Shown piece by piece: positions 24,312-33,700 of a stretch of DNA of 64,000 bases (position 1 is its first letter; every line of letters begins with the position of its first letter). The notes under the pieces are model-generated. The model was given only the letters and a program-made list of their open reading frames with translations, was not told where the DNA came from and made no database searches. The translations under genes were made by a program, and so were the position numbers. Source of the DNA: DATKBT01 sp035546295 (lineage in GTDB: Bacteria; Acidobacteriota; Thermoanaerobaculia; Multivoradales; Multivoraceae); the NCBI GenBank assembly GCA_035546295.1, contig DATKBT010000020.1, forward strand, positions 1-64,000. The letters run 5' to 3'.

Positions 24312-25286
24312 ATGACCACTGCTCTTTCCTCCGAGCCCCTGGAGCGATCCATGCCCGCCGCCGCGATCGATCCCGAGCAGGCCGAGGCTGCCCTCGTGCT
24401 CGACGGCGTCACCAAGCGCTTCGGCAAGCAGGTCGCCGTCGACGCCATCTCGGCGCGCATCCCGCGCGGCTCGATCTACGGTTTCCTGGGACCCAACGGC
24501 GCCGGCAAGACGACCACCATCCGGATGATCATGAGCATCATCTACCCCGACGCGGGCCGGATCTCGATCCTGGGGGAGGACAACGCCGAGGCGATCAAGG
24601 ACCGCCTGGGCTATCTGCCCGAGGAGAAGGGTCTCTACAAGAAGATGACCACGGTCGAGATCCTCACCTACTTCGGCCGCCTCAAGGGGATGGGCGCACG
24701 CGAGGCCAGGACCCGGGCGCGGGAGCTGCTCGAGCGCTACGGCCTGGGCGACGCCGTCGAGAAGAAGTGCGAGGCGTTGTCCAAAGGCATGGGCCAGAAG
24801 GTGCAGATCCTGGGCACCGTGATGCACGACCCCGAGATGGTGATCCTCGACGAGCCGTTCTCGGGGCTCGATCCGGTCAACGTCGAGGTCATGCGCGACC
24901 TGATCCTCGACATGAAGCGCCAGGGGCGCACCGTGATCTTCTCGACTCACATCATGCCGCAGGCCGAGCAGCTCTGCGACGCTCTGCTGATCGTGCACCG
25001 CGGGAAGAAGGTCCTCGACGGCACCCTGTCCGACATCAAGTCGGCGGGCGACCGCGGGATCCTGCTCGACTACGACGGCGACGGCGCCGTGCTCAAGCAG
25101 GTGCCGGGGGTCGCGCGCGTCAACGACTCGGGAAAGCAGGCCGAGATCTTCCTCGACGACGGCGTCGATCCACAGTCGGTGCTGGAGGCGGTCGTGGGGC
25201 GGCTGCGCGTGCGCCGCTTCGACCTGCGGGAGCCTTCGCTCCACGAGGTCTTCGTTCGCGCGGTAGGCGGTGAGGTCGATGAGTAG
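24312..25286 (+). CDS. ABC exporter ATPase, NatA type
   Basis: A 324-residue ATP-binding subunit. Walker A GPNGAGKT (60-67), signature LSKGMGQK (156-163), Walker B VILDEP (177-182) and switch His213 (STHIMPQAEQ) are all intact. The ~100-residue C-terminal domain (LDGTLSDIKS onward) is the DUF4162-like extension of NatA/YhaQ proteins. It overlaps the permease gene by 8 bases, so the two subunits are made together. NatAB-type exporters move Na+ or, in related systems, peptides or antibiotics; here the substrate is unknown. Confidence 0.95.
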   Translation: MTTALSSEPLERSMPAAAIDPEQAEAALVLDGVTKRFGKQVAVDAISARIPRGSIYGFLGPNGAGKTTTIRMIMSIIYPDAGRISILGEDNAEAIKDRLGYLPEEKGLYKKMTTVEILTYFGRLKGMGAREARTRARELLERYGLGDAVEKKCEALSKGMGQKVQILGTVMHDPEMVILDEPFSGLDPVNVEVMRDLILDMKRQGRTVIFSTHIMPQAEQLCDALLIVHRGKKVLDGTLSDIKSAGDRGILLDYDGDGAVLKQVPGVARVNDSGKQAEIFLDDGVDPQSVLEAVVGRLRVRRFDLREPSLHEVFVRAVGGEVDE

Positions 25287-26922
25287 CCCGCTCGACAGCA
25301 AGGTCTTCCTGGTCGCCCAGCGTGAGCTGGTCGAGAACGTGAGGACCAAGGCTTTCTGGATCGGCATCTTCCTCTTCCCGGTGCTGATCACGGCGATGAT
25401 GGTCGTCCCCTCCTGGCTCGAGCGCGCCAAGTCGACACGCACCTACGCGGTGGTCGACCAGTCCGGCTGGCTGCTCGGGGAGATCGAGACGCGCGCGGCG
25501 CTGCCCGATCTCGAGACCGTGTTCCGCGCTGCGCTCGAGGGCTACCGCGGGCAAAGCGCGGCTTTCGAGCGGATGCCGACCGAGCTCCAGCAGATCGGCG
25601 AGCAGCTCGACCGCGGCATCGAGCTGGTGAAGGAGCAGCAGCCGGACGCCGAGGTCGCCGAGATCGAAGAGAGGCTGGTCGCGGGGTTCGCGTCGACGGT
25701 GGCGGGGTTCGCCGGTACCGAGGGGGCTCGCATGCGCGAGCTGCTCCCCGAGGAGGCGGTGCGCGAGCTCGAGGCGTTGCGCGAGTCGATCCGGAGCTGG
25801 TGGCAAAAGCTGCCTCCGGACGAGGCCGATGCCTACGGCTCGGGCCTGGCGAAGAGCCGTTACGCCCGCGTCGAGGTCGAGGGCTCGGGGGAGGCCCTGA
25901 TCGAAGAGCTGAATCGCCGCGTCCAGAACGACGAGCTGTTCGCCTACTTCGTGATCGCCGAGGATCCGGTCACCGGCGAGGATCCCAGCCGGTACGTTTC
26001 CGAGAACCTGACCGACGACGACCTGCACCGCTGGTTCTCGCGGCTGGCGACCGACGTGGTGCGTGACCGTCGGCTCGAGCAGGAGGAGATCGACCCCGAG
26101 GTCGCGCGCTGGATCCAGGAGCCTTTGGACATCACGATGACCAAGATCGGCGCCGGCGGCGCCGAGGAGGAGGTGCAGGCGCAGGACATGATCCGGCAGT
26201 GGGCGCCGACCGTCTTCGTCTACCTGCTGTGGATCTCGATCTTCACCGTTGCCCAGATGCTGTTGACCAACACCGTCGAGGAGAAATCGAACCGGCTCAT
26301 GGAGGTGCTGCTGTCCTCGGTGTCGCCGATCCAGCTCATGGTGGGCAAGATCGTGGGTATCGCGGCCACCGGGCTCGCGATGCTCGGGAGCTGGATAGTC
26401 TTCTTCTATCTGGCGACCAAGTACCTGCCCCTGCTGCTCGACATCGACGTCGGTTTCGACCTGTCGGTCATCGCCGCCGATCCGGTGTACATCGGCTCCT
26501 TCCTCGTCTACTTCCTCCTCGGGTACCTGTTCTACGCGGCGGTCCTGGTGGGCATCGGCTCGGCCTGCAACAGCCTGAAAGAGGCGCAGAATCTGATGAT
26601 GCCGGTGACCCTGCTGCTGATGGTGCCGCTGGCGGCGATGGTGCCGATCTCGCGCGACCCCAACGGCATGCTCGCCAAGGTCCTCTCCTACTTTCCGCCG
26701 TTCACGCCGTTCGTGATGATGAACCGCGCCGCAGGCCCGCCGACATTGATGGAGTACGTCGTCACCAGCATCCTGATGGTGGCAGCGGTGGCCGTCGTGA
26801 TGTGGGCAGCGGCGAAGGTGTTCCGCGTCGGTGTGCTGATGACTGGCAAGGCGCCGAAGCTCAGCGAGATCATTCGCTGGATCCGGGCGCCGGTCGGCAT
26901 GGTCCCGGTGCGCAAGGCCTGA
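25279..26922 (+). CDS. ABC exporter permease, NatB/YhaP type
   Basis: A 547-residue permease. One membrane helix (AFWIGIFLFPVLITAMMVV, about residues 28-46) is followed by a large outside domain of some 270 residues. The C-terminal half has a cluster of helices beginning near FVYLLWISIFTVAQMLLTN, with NTVEEKSNRLMEVLLSSVSP, the family hallmark on the inner face. ATG 25279 (after GTGAGG) is preferred to GTG 25270. It is the partner of the preceding ATPase, and no third subunit is encoded nearby. Confidence 0.93.
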   Translation: MSSPLDSKVFLVAQRELVENVRTKAFWIGIFLFPVLITAMMVVPSWLERAKSTRTYAVVDQSGWLLGEIETRAALPDLETVFRAALEGYRGQSAAFERMPTELQQIGEQLDRGIELVKEQQPDAEVAEIEERLVAGFASTVAGFAGTEGARMRELLPEEAVRELEALRESIRSWWQKLPPDEADAYGSGLAKSRYARVEVEGSGEALIEELNRRVQNDELFAYFVIAEDPVTGEDPSRYVSENLTDDDLHRWFSRLATDVVRDRRLEQEEIDPEVARWIQEPLDITMTKIGAGGAEEEVQAQDMIRQWAPTVFVYLLWISIFTVAQMLLTNTVEEKSNRLMEVLLSSVSPIQLMVGKIVGIAATGLAMLGSWIVFFYLATKYLPLLLDIDVGFDLSVIAADPVYIGSFLVYFLLGYLFYAAVLVGIGSACNSLKEAQNLMMPVTLLLMVPLAAMVPISRDPNGMLAKVLSYFPPFTPFVMMNRAAGPPTLMEYVVTSILMVAAVAVVMWAAAKVFRVGVLMTGKAPKLSEIIRWIRAPVGMVPVRKA

Positions 26923-26937
26923 TCGTCCTGCGGGACC

Positions 26938-26964
26938 GCGGCCGCAGAAGAAGGCTGCGGCCGC
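26938..26964 (+). terminator. 10-bp GC hairpin after the ABC operon
   Basis: GCGGCCGCAG (26938-26947) and CTGCGGCCGC (26955-26964) are perfect arms with loop AAGAAGG, starting 16 bases after the permease stop. No T-run follows, so it may act with Rho or protect the 3' end. Confidence 0.4.
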
Positions 26965-26968
26965 TGAG

Positions 26969-27006
26969 GAGTCTGCGGGCGCAGAAAGAGTCTGCGGGCG
27001 CAGAAA
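26969..27006 (+). repeat. tandem 19-bp repeat before uppS
   Basis: GAGTCTGCGGGCGCAGAAA occurs twice head to tail (26969-26987, 26988-27006), and GAGATAGACTG follows. Each unit holds its own small dyad (TCTGCGggCGCAGA). It lies between the hairpin and the prenyl synthase gene, possibly in its promoter or leader. Confidence 0.8.
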
Positions 27007-27146
27007 GAGATAGACTGCTGCTGGCAACGCCGAGGAAACTCTGCCGAGCCGACGGTCGGCTCCTTCCGAGTCGATCTGCCGAGTCGGCTTGCCGAGCCGC
27101 TCCCGGCGCCCGCGATCCCCTGAGCTGCGAGGTTTTCGCCCGACCT

Positions 27147-28010
27147 ATGACCGCCCACGATCGTCCTCTCTCCAACGTGGTCCCCGTCGGCCGACCCCGA
27201 CGGTGGGCACAGTTCCGGCGCCGTTTCCCCGAGCTGGTCAAGGCGCCCTTCTACTGGCTCTACCAGCGGCGCCTCGAACGCCACGTCGCCACCTGGGCGC
27301 TGCCGCGCCACATCGGCGTGATCATGGACGGCAACCGCCGCTACGCGCGCGAGCTCGGCTTCTCCCACGTCAGCTCGGGACACCTGAGCGGAGCCGAGAA
27401 GCTGTGGGAGGTGCTCTCCTGGTGCTACGAGCTGGGCGTGCCGGTGGTCACGGTCTGGAGCTTCTCGCTCGACAACTTCGAGCGCGACACCTCGGAGGTC
27501 GAGGCGCTCCTCGGGCTGTTCGAGGAGAAGACCAAGGAGCTGGCCGAGCACGAGGAGGTGCACCAGAAAGAGGTGCGCGTCCGCTACCTCGGTGAGATCG
27601 CCAGGCTCCCGGAGGGGCTCCGACAGGCGATCGGTCACGCCGAGGATCGGACCGCCGGCTACACCCGCTTCCAGCTCAACATCGCAATGGCTTACGGCGG
27701 GCGGGAGGAGATCCTCGAAGCCTTCCGCGGCTACCTGCGCGACGCTCTCGCTCGGGGGGTCGATCCGGATCGCATCGCACAGGAGCTCGACGCCGGCTCG
27801 ATCGAGCGCTACCTCTACACCTCGGGGCAGCCCGAGCCCGATCTGATCCTGCGCACCAGCGGCGAGGTCCGCCTCAGCGGCTTCCTGCTCTGGCAGAGCG
27901 CCTACTCCGAGTACTACTTCTGCGACGCGAACTGGCCGGCGCTGCGCAAGATCGACCTGCTGCGCGCCCTGCGCTCCTACCACCACCGGCATCGCCGGCT
28001 CGGTCGGTAA
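27147..28010 (+). CDS. uppS: cis-prenyl diphosphate synthase (UppS type)
   Basis: A 287-residue cis-prenyltransferase that adds isopentenyl units to an allylic diphosphate to make the lipid carrier of cell-wall synthesis. HIGVIMDGNRRYARELG carries the catalytic Asp61; VVTVWSFSLDNFERD is the substrate-binding segment; DLILRTSGEVRLSGFLLWQS AYSEYYF is the conserved C-terminal block. The DGNRRYA variant, rather than DGNGRWA, is commoner in archaeal and short-chain synthases, so product length is uncertain. About 45 residues precede the core. The start at ATG 27147 has only a weak GAGG upstream. Confidence 0.92.
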   Translation: MTAHDRPLSNVVPVGRPRRWAQFRRRFPELVKAPFYWLYQRRLERHVATWALPRHIGVIMDGNRRYARELGFSHVSSGHLSGAEKLWEVLSWCYELGVPVVTVWSFSLDNFERDTSEVEALLGLFEEKTKELAEHEEVHQKEVRVRYLGEIARLPEGLRQAIGHAEDRTAGYTRFQLNIAMAYGGREEILEAFRGYLRDALARGVDPDRIAQELDAGSIERYLYTSGQPEPDLILRTSGEVRLSGFLLWQSAYSEYYFCDANWPALRKIDLLRALRSYHHRHRRLGR

Positions 28011-28049
28011 GGGCTGCTGGCAGCCTGCGCCTCCGAGCTTTCTTACCGC

Positions 28050-28090
28050 CCCGAGGTATCCAATCTCGCCTCGGGCACGTATGATGCCCG
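28050..28090 (+). promoter_or_regulatory. two mutually exclusive hairpins in the RRM-gene leader
   Basis: CCCGAGG (28050-28056) can pair with CCTCGGG (28069-28075). CGGGCA (28072-28077) can pair with TGCCCG (28085-28090). They share bases 28072-28075, so only one can form at a time. They lie about 80-115 bases before the RRM start, a layout that could sense temperature or a ligand. Structure is inferred from pairing only. Confidence 0.35.
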
Positions 28091-28166
28091 GAAACGGTAG
28101 TCCTTAGAGCGCAGGTCTCATCGGGCCCGCACCGCGGGGGCGCCAGAACCGCAGGAGGTATCGGTC

Positions 28167-28625
28167 ATTTCCAAGATCTTCGTCGGCAACCTCAACTTCA
28201 AGACCACTCGTGAGGCTGTCGAGACTCTGTTCACCGAGGTGGGTGACGTGGTCGAGGTGTTTCTTCCGACCGAGCGAGAGACCGGCCGTCCGCGCGGCTT
28301 TGCCTTCGTCGAGTTCCAGGATTCCGGCGCCGTCTCCCAGGCGATCCAGAAGTTCGACGGGCACGAGCTCGACGGCCGCAACATCCGCGTGAGTGAGGCG
28401 CAGGAGAGGCGCCGCGGTCCGGGCGGACCGCCCGGAGGCGGCCCGAGGCGATCGTTCGCTCCGCGAGACGGCGGCGGCGACGGCGATTCGAGCTGGCGCG
28501 AGCCCAGCTTCGACGGTGGCGGTGGCAGTGGCGGTGGCGGTGGCCGCGGCGGCGGCGGCGGCCGTGGAAGGAGCTCCGGCAAGGGCAGCCGCCGGTCGAT
28601 TCGGCGCAGCAAACGGGAGCTCTGA
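28167..28625 (+). CDS. RRM-domain RNA-binding protein, apparent ATT start
   Basis: A 152-residue protein with one RRM and a disordered Gly/Arg tail, like the small RNA-binding proteins of cyanobacteria and some other bacteria. RNP2 is KIFVGNL (3-9) and RNP1 is RGFAFVEF (43-50); GHELDGRNIRVSEA closes the domain. The frame is open back to TAG 28098-28100, yet it contains no ATG, GTG, TTG or CTG before RNP2; the first usable one, GTG 28239, would delete strand 1. ATT 28167 stands where Met is expected (ISKIFVGNL) and 8 bases after GGAGG. I therefore annotate an ATT start; an ATG-to-ATT sequence error is the alternative. The leader may fold in two ways. Confidence 0.85.
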   Translation: MSKIFVGNLNFKTTREAVETLFTEVGDVVEVFLPTERETGRPRGFAFVEFQDSGAVSQAIQKFDGHELDGRNIRVSEAQERRRGPGGPPGGGPRRSFAPRDGGGDGDSSWREPSFDGGGGSGGGGGRGGGGGRGRSSGKGSRRSIRRSKREL

Positions 28626-28644
28626 AGCGAGGTCGAGTCTCCGG

Positions 28645-29988
28645 CTAGCCGGCGCGACGCCTCCTCGGCGCCGCCGCCTCCGGAATCTCGACCAGGAACG
28701 GGACGACCGTCCCGACGCCGGTCGTGTTCGAACCCTGCGCGCCTCCCAGCGGGTTGCCGGCCGGGTCGTCGAGAGGCTCGACGACCCGGACGACGTAGCG
28801 TCCGTTCTGCCAGGGTTCCGCCGACGAGAACGACCAGCGCTTCTCTTCGTTGCTGACCAGCACGCTGCCCTCGATGCGGTGGTCCTGCGAGACAACCTCG
28901 AGGGCTTGGTGCAGCCGCACGTGATCGAGGGGTGCGGGGAAGTCGACGACGAGGGGAGCCGCGGCCGACACCGGCGGCGTCACCGACCAGCTCTGCACAT
29001 CGGGCGGATCGCGGTCGGGCTTGACCACGGCGAAGACCTTCTCGAAGCTGCCGCGCAGCGGGACGCCCCGCGCGTCCTCCCAGCCGCGGTCGACGAGCAG
29101 CCGGTAACGGCCCGCGATCTCGAGCGGAGTGCGACCGTCCTCGTCGACCGCCAGGTTGAGGGTGAGACGCGTGCCGTCCTCGCTCCACTCCTCGAGGATC
29201 CCCCGCTCGACCACATCTCGCTCGACGACATCCTGCTCCACGTCCTGCTCCGTAGCGCCCTCCGCCGAGATCGCCTGCTCGCGAGCATCGCTCGGCTCGT
29301 CGGCACGCGGCTCGTCGTCGACCTCCCGCGCCTCGTCGGCGAAGGCGTCGACTCGCTCGCCGCTGCCCTCGACCACGAGCCGCACGTGCTCGCCGGCCGT
29401 GCCTTCGCGCATCGGAGCCGTGAACTGGATGTGGAAGCGCGCCAGGTTCTGGGGCAGGTTGTCGGCGCTCGGGTAGATCGCGACCACTTGAGTGGTCGCC
29501 GGAGCGCCATCGCGTGACGGTTCGAACGTCAGCTCCGTCTCGGTGGAGTCCAGCCAGCGAACCGAGTAGCTCGCGCCGCGCTCGAACGGCTCGGCCGGGA
29601 GGAAGCGGACGGCGTCGGCCGTCACGCGATAGTCGCCGGCGATCGGCGTGGCCTCCGGCTGCGCTCCCTCTGCCGCCGCGGTCTCGGCGGCAGCAACCGT
29701 GAAGACGGCGCTCCAGTCCTCGAAGCCGAGGGGCTCGCGGCGAAGCCGATCGAGGAGCTCGTCGCCGAGACCGGCCGCGTCGATCGCCACCGGCCGACCG
29801 GAGGCGTCCTCGACCAACCGGAGCTCGGCGCGCTCGGGCAGCACCTCCGCGAGCTCGATCGGCAGCTCGCGCGGCGTGCAGCCAGCCATTGCGCCAAGGA
29901 CCAGGGGGACCAGGGAGAGCAGCGCGACCCGGAGGCGTCTGCGGCCGGCGGCGGTCCAGACGGGTGGACGGGGATGGCGATCGTGCAT
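28645..29988 (-). CDS. Ig-like domain lipoprotein
   Basis: A 447-residue exported protein. LRVALLSLVPLVLGAMAGC is a lipoprotein signal (lipobox AMAGC). Two or three bacterial Ig-like (SbsA-type) domains follow: VRFLPAEPFERGASYSVRWL, then LAVDEDGRTPLEIAGRYRLL and WSFSSAEPWQNGRYVVRVV ending in the strand DDPAGNPLGG. An acidic insert of repeated DVV/ERDVVERG lies in the middle. I choose ATG 29988, although the 12 bases before it are pyrimidine-rich with no Shine-Dalgarno; a TTG start further up is possible. It is convergent with the RRM gene. Role: probably a surface or polymer-interacting protein. Confidence 0.82.
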   Translation of the reverse strand: MHDRHPRPPVWTAAGRRRLRVALLSLVPLVLGAMAGCTPRELPIELAEVLPERAELRLVEDASGRPVAIDAAGLGDELLDRLRREPLGFEDWSAVFTVAAAETAAAEGAQPEATPIAGDYRVTADAVRFLPAEPFERGASYSVRWLDSTETELTFEPSRDGAPATTQVVAIYPSADNLPQNLARFHIQFTAPMREGTAGEHVRLVVEGSGERVDAFADEAREVDDEPRADEPSDAREQAISAEGATEQDVEQDVVERDVVERGILEEWSEDGTRLTLNLAVDEDGRTPLEIAGRYRLLVDRGWEDARGVPLRGSFEKVFAVVKPDRDPPDVQSWSVTPPVSAAAPLVVDFPAPLDHVRLHQALEVVSQDHRIEGSVLVSNEEKRWSFSSAEPWQNGRYVVRVVEPLDDPAGNPLGGAQGSNTTGVGTVVPFLVEIPEAAAPRRRRAG

Positions 29989-30301
29989 GAGGGAGGAAGG
30001 AGAGGATCCGGGATCCGGGGCGGGTCGTGGGTACGAACCCTGCGTGGGGGCCCGTCGATTCCGCGCACCGAGAGGAAGGCCGGCGGGGCGGGAATGGTAT
30101 GTCAAGCGCGGCGGCGACCCCAGCCTTCGGCGGTGCGAACGGTATTCTCGACCCCGTTGATTCCCGCCCTGCCGAAGAGGAGGTCTCCTTGCGCTCCGTG
30201 ACCTTCGCCGTCGCTTCGACTCCGTCTCTCGTGGCCGCGACCGCCATCGTTGCCGGCGTCGGCTCGGCGGCTTCCTCGCCGGTCACGGCAGCCGCGGCGC
30301 A
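29989..30301. other. intergenic, possible relic 5' end
   Basis: About 310 bases between the lipoprotein start and the GGDEF remnant. A frame on plus reads VTFAVASTPSLVAATAIVAG, signal-peptide-like, then runs into an unrelated frame. It may be the 5' end of a gene whose middle was deleted. No intact CDS. Confidence 0.35.
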
Positions 30302-30562
30302 GAGGTCGTCGCTCGCTTCGGCGGAGAGGAGTTCGGCCTGCTCCTCCCAGGCAGTGATCTCGAGGCGGCCGAGCGGCTCGCCGACCGGCTGCGCGTAGCG
30401 ATCGAGGAGCTCGAGCTGGGCTCGGAGGTCGGCTTCCCCCTCCCCGTGACCGCCAGCTTCGGCGTCACCTCCCTGGGCGCCGGCGGCAACGATCCGAGGG
30501 CGCTGGTGGAGTCGGCCGACGACGCCCTCTACCGGGCCAAGTCGAATGGACGCAATCGCGTG
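30302..30562 (+). pseudogene. C-terminal fragment of a GGDEF domain
   Basis: EVVARFGGEEFGLLLPGSD is the active-site loop of diguanylate cyclases (GGEEF). RLADRLRVAIEELELG, VTASFGVTSLG and DDALYRAKSNGRNRV are the following conserved elements. The N-terminal half of the domain (the 'DxLTgLxNR' and 'DxDxFKxiND' motifs) is missing: the sequence upstream is Arg/Gly-rich and unrelated. No start codon or ribosome-binding site precedes the fragment, and the frame stays open straight into the next gene. So a cyclase gene has lost its 5' part. Activity as a stand-alone piece is unlikely. Confidence 0.72.
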
Positions 30563-30724
30563 TGCTCGGCAGAACCCGTGCAGCGGGCTGCCGAACGCCT
30601 CACCGAGCGTCGGAGGAGCCTCGGATCGCGACGCCATCGAGCGAGCGGAGCGACCGCGTTGTGTAGGCTCGGAACCACCATTGACCCGGCGCGGCGCGCG
30701 CCCGCCAACCCGTCGGAGCTCCTC

Positions 30725-33700
30725 GTGAACTGGATCCGCTCGTCAGTCGCGCTCCTCCTCTCGCTCTCACTCTCGCCCTCGCTGCTCGTGGCCGAAGGGG
30801 CCGCGGACACGGAAGCGGATCCCAACGTCGTGGTCTCCCCCGAGCTGTTCGGCGGGATGAGCTATCGCATGGTCGGTCCGCACCGGGGGGGGCGCGTCAC
30901 CGCGGTCGCCGGCGTCGTCCAGCACCCCGAGACCTTCTACATGGGAGCGACCGGCGGCGGAGTGTGGCGGACCGACGACCTGGGGACGACCTGGCGCAAC
31001 CTCTCCGACGGTTTCTTCGCGACCTCCTCGATCGGCGCCATCGACGTCGCCGACTCCGACCCCAACGTCGTCTACGTCGGCACCGGATCGGCGTGCATCC
31101 GCTCGAACATCATCACCGGCCGGGGTGTCTACGGCTCGACCGACGGCGGCGATACCTGGCGCTTCCTCGGGCTGCGCGAGAGCGGCGCGATCGGCGACCT
31201 AGTGATCCACCCCGACGATCCCGACCTGCTCTACGTCGCCGCCCTCGGGCACATCTTCGGCCCCAACGAGGAGCGCGGCGTGTTCCGCTCGCGCGACGGC
31301 GGCGAGAGCTGGGAGAAGGTGCTCTGGGTCTCCGAGCGCACCGGCGCGGTCGACCTGTCGATGGACCCGAGCAACCCGCGCAAGATCTTCGCCTCGGCCT
31401 GGACGGCCGAGCGCAAGCCGTGGACGATCCTGAGCGGCTCCGAGGAGAGCGGTCTGTTCGTGACCCACGACCGCGGCGACACGTGGCAGCGCGTGACCGA
31501 GGGGCTGCCGAGCGGCCTGGTCGGCAAGATCGCGGTCGAGGTGTCGCCGGCGGATCCCGACCGGGTATGGGCGCTGGTCGAGGCCCCGGGCGACGCTCGT
31601 GGGCTCTACCGCTCGGAGGACGGCGGCAAGAGCTTCCGGATGGTCAACGGCCAGATCAGCCTGACCTACCGCCCCTGGTACTACACCCACCTCACCGCCG
31701 ACCCGAAGAACCGCGACAAGATCTTCGTCAGCAACGAGACCTTCTGGCTGTCGGTCGACGGCGGCGATAGCTTCGAGCGCCGGCCGACGCCGCACGTCGA
31801 CAACCACGCGATGTGGATCCACCCGGACGATCCCGACCGCATGGTGCAGGGCAACGATGGCGGCGCCAACGTGAGCTGGAACGGCGGCGAGACCTGGTCG
31901 CCGCAGTGGAACCAGCCGACCGCTGAGCTCTACCAGGTCGCGGTCGACAATGCCTTCCCCTACCGCCTCTATGGCGCCCAGCAGGACAACTCGACGATCT
32001 CGGTGCCGAGCCGGATCTCACGGCGTCCCGAAGACCCCAAGCAGGACTGGCTGGTCGTCTCGGGCTGCGAGACCGGCCCGGTGGTGCCGCACCCCGAGAG
32101 GGCGAGCGTGATCTACGGCGGCTGCAAGGGCCGCCACAGCGTGCTGGATCTCGCGACCGGGCAGGAGCGCCACTACTGGGTCTACCCGCACTTCAACTAC
32201 GGGCACGACACCCGCGACATGCCGTACCGCTTCCAGCGCACGGCGCCAATGATCCTCTCTCCGCACGACCCGCAGACGACCTACCACGGCTCGCACGTGC
32301 TGCATCGCAGCCGCGACGAGGGGCGGACCTGGGAGACGATCAGCCCCGACCTCACCGCCTTCGAGGACGAGACGCAGGGCTACTCGGGAGGGCCGATCAC
32401 GCGCGACATCACCGGCGAGGAGATTTACAGCACGATCTACGCGATCGCCGAGTCGCCGCTCGAGCAGGGCGTCCTGTGGGTGGGCGCCAACGACGGGCCC
32501 ATCCACCTGAGCCGCGACGGCGGCGCGAGTTGGAGCGACGTCACGCCGCAGGGGCTGCCGCGCGGAGGCCGCGTCAACCGGATCGAGGCCTCGCCGCACG
32601 CGCGCGGTCGCGCCTACGCCGCGATCTACCGCTTCCAGCTCGACGACTGGGAGCCCTACGTCTACCGCACCGACGACTACGGCCGGAGCTGGCGCCGGCT
32701 CACCGACGGGAGCAACGGGATCCCCGCCGACACGCCGGTGCGCGTCGTGCGCGAGGACCCCGAGCGCGAGGATCTGCTCTACGCGGGGACCGAGTTCGGG
32801 ATGTATACGTCGTTCGACGGCGGCCGCCACTGGCAGCCGTTCCAGCTCGATCTGCCGGTGACGCCGATCACCGAGATCGTCGTCCATCGCGGTGACCTGG
32901 TGTTGTCGACGATGGGCCGCTCGTTCTGGATCCTCGACGACCTCACGCGTCTGCACCAGCTCGGTGCGGATGCCGCTGCGGGGCATCGGCTCTACTCGCC
33001 GCGGCCCGTCCACCGCGTCGACTGGGTCAGCGGTCTCGAGCGCTCGTTTCCAGGCCATGCCCCCGAGTACCCCGAGTCGGGCGCGTTCATCGACTACACG
33101 CTGGCCGCGGACGTCGAGGAGATCCGGCTCGAGGTCCTCGACGCGGCGGGTGACGTGACCCGCGCCTTCGACGGCCGGGCCGTGCAGGACGAGGAGACCG
33201 AGCCGGCGATGGGCGGACCTCCCTTCTCACGATCTCGGCCGGGCCGGAGCCTCGCGACCGTGCGCGGCAGCCACCGCTTCGTCTGGGATCTGCGGCTCGA
33301 GGGACCCCGACCGTTGCGCGGGGGCCGCGGCGACTCCGGCGGCGGTCCCATGGTGCTGGCGGGTCGCTACCCGGTGCGGCTCACCGTCGGCGACTGGTCG
33401 CAGACAGCCGAGCTCGAGGTCCTCGCCGATCCGAGGGTCACGGCTGCCGGCATCACCACCGAGGACCTCGAGGCCCAGGTCGAGCTCCAGACGTCGGTGC
33501 GCGACGCGATCGAGCGGCTGCGACGGACGGTGCGCACGATCCGGGGCCTGCGCGAGCAGACCGACGACCTCCGGTCGCGAGCGAGCGCCGCGAGGCTCGA
33601 CGAGGACGGTGAGCTCGGAGCGCTCGCCGGGCGGGTGCGCGAGGCGCTGAGCGAGCTCGAGGGGCTGTTGGTGCAGGTGGAGGAGGGCAAGGTCGGCGCC

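Noticed and set aside
23544..25286. A 580-codon frame for the ABC ATPase with a long N-terminal extension
   Set aside because: The extension is low-complexity and lies over the SDR gene; GAGGAG before ATG 24312 marks the start.
21723..25442. A 1239-codon frame ending in the PQQ propeller
   Set aside because: It crosses the SDR and ABC genes as a shadow; the lipoprotein signal at 23186 is the true start.
26969..27006. CRISPR-like repeats
   Set aside because: Two head-to-tail copies without spacers; no cas genes in the window.
28239..28625. RRM protein starting at GTG 28239
   Set aside because: It would delete strand 1 and RNP2 of the RRM, which are encoded in frame just upstream.
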